Position numbers and translations under genes: made by a program
Shown: positions 63,756-64,000 of the stretch, in pieces
Numbering within the stretch: the stretch's first letter is position 1
How the letters are laid out: the number at the start of each line of letters is the position of its first letter
The notes under the pieces: generated by a model
Seen by the model: the letters and a program-made list of their open reading frames with translations, nothing else
Database searches by the model: none
Told to the model about the DNA's origin: nothing
From: DASXZH01 sp963829965
GTDB taxonomy: Bacteria; Armatimonadota; Fimbriimonadia; Fimbriimonadales; Fimbriimonadaceae
Length of the DNA stretch: 64,000 nucleotides
NCBI GenBank assembly: GCA_963829965.1
Contig: CAWHLK010000032.1
Span: 186,001-250,000, forward strand
Reading direction: 5' to 3'

Positions 63756-64000
63756 CTACACTGCGGCGGTTTCGTCCCGGGGCAGCGTATGAACCACCCT
63801 TCGCCACAACCCAGGGAGTTTGGCGCCGGCAATGTCCGCATCGTTCCGTGAAGCGAAATAGCCGAAACAAGCAGAACCGGAACCGCTAAGCCCTGCTTGC
63901 TCGGCTCCAAGCGCCCGCAACCGTTCAATGAGAGCAAGGCATTCCGAAGGCGCAACCAACTCGAAATCATTGGCGACCTCACTCGGCCTGCCGACCTCAT
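63756..64000 (-). CDS. ispE: 4-diphosphocytidyl-2-C-methyl-D-erythritol kinase, C-terminal part (runs off the right edge)
   Basis: The last 80 or so residues of a GHMP kinase are present. VANDFELVAPSECLALIERL contains the ANDFE element typical of IspE, and AGLSGSGSACFGYF is its glycine-rich third motif. IspE phosphorylates CDP-methylerythritol in the non-mevalonate isoprenoid pathway. The stop is at 63756. The N-terminus and ATP-binding motif lie outside the window. Confidence 0.8.
   Translation of the reverse strand, partial: EVGRPSEVANDFELVAPSECLALIERLRALGAEQAGLSGSGSACFGYFASRNDADIAGAKLPGLWRRVVHTLPRDETAAV

Overview
The window (about 58-60% GC by eye) looks like the chromosome of a diderm, non-Proteobacterial bacterium, most plausibly Armatimonadota of the Fimbriimonas type. 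This is inference from the 16S gene, the prepilin-like genes with the PVFAQAK signature, the exosortase/PEP-CTERM pair, an OmpW-type porin and large secreted propeller proteins. No phage, insertion sequence, CRISPR array or tRNA was found. The gene content is housekeeping plus cell-envelope functions.

Layout. 1-2750 (minus): N-terminal part of a Xer-type recombinase and a pxpB-pxpA-pxpC 5-oxoprolinase operon. 2772-2970: an array of ten mini-hairpin repeats upstream of dut. 3.0-8.3 kb (plus): dut, a zinc-ribbon/TPR membrane protein, a lipoprotein, class I aldolase with a degenerate receiver protein, and a proline-racemase-family enzyme. 8.4-13.2 kb (minus): an AfsR/SARP-type regulator and a secreted protein. 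13.3-21.9 kb (plus): thyX, two LolA-like paralogues, rpsO, pnp and uvrA. 22.0-32.7 kb: a prepilin-like gene, a small lipoprotein, a two-module TPR-sulfotransferase, two secreted PQQ-propeller paralogues, and an enolase-superfamily/mutarotase pair. 32.8-39.3 kb: a KOW-like protein, an OmpR regulator, a zinc-ribbon membrane protein, DinB, Fe/Mn superoxide dismutase, and an AraC/DUF899/Cys-rich/DUF899 cluster. 39.4-44.1 kb: an RfbC-like epimerase, two GT4 glycosyltransferases and an exosortase-EpsI fusion, an envelope glycan/protein-sorting locus whose likely substrate type (a PEP-CTERM protein) lies at 60.0-60.8 kb. 44.1-49.9 kb: a prepilin-like gene, a sialidase-like protein, a ChaN-like protein, GNAT, OmpW and a lipoprotein. 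50.4-51.9 kb: a solitary 16S rRNA gene with its own promoter and terminator and no 23S after it. 52-64 kb: a nucleotidyltransferase, a large SBBP-repeat secreted protein, a DUF3352-like protein, an M24 peptidase, a DUF4434-like protein, a DUF1905 protein, an ArsR-SRPBCC regulator and the C-terminal end of ispE.

Two properties run through the window. First, many genes have a TANNNT or CATAAT box ending 5-8 bases before the start codon and no Shine-Dalgarno sequence, which is the layout of leaderless mRNAs. It occurs before ATG, GTG and TTG starts, on both strands. Second, more than twenty single-base frameshifts interrupt otherwise good genes, often in homopolymers and including rpsO, pnp and the aldolase gene. 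This points to uncorrected sequencing indels rather than real pseudogenes, so the affected genes are described here as whole genes with the breaks noted.
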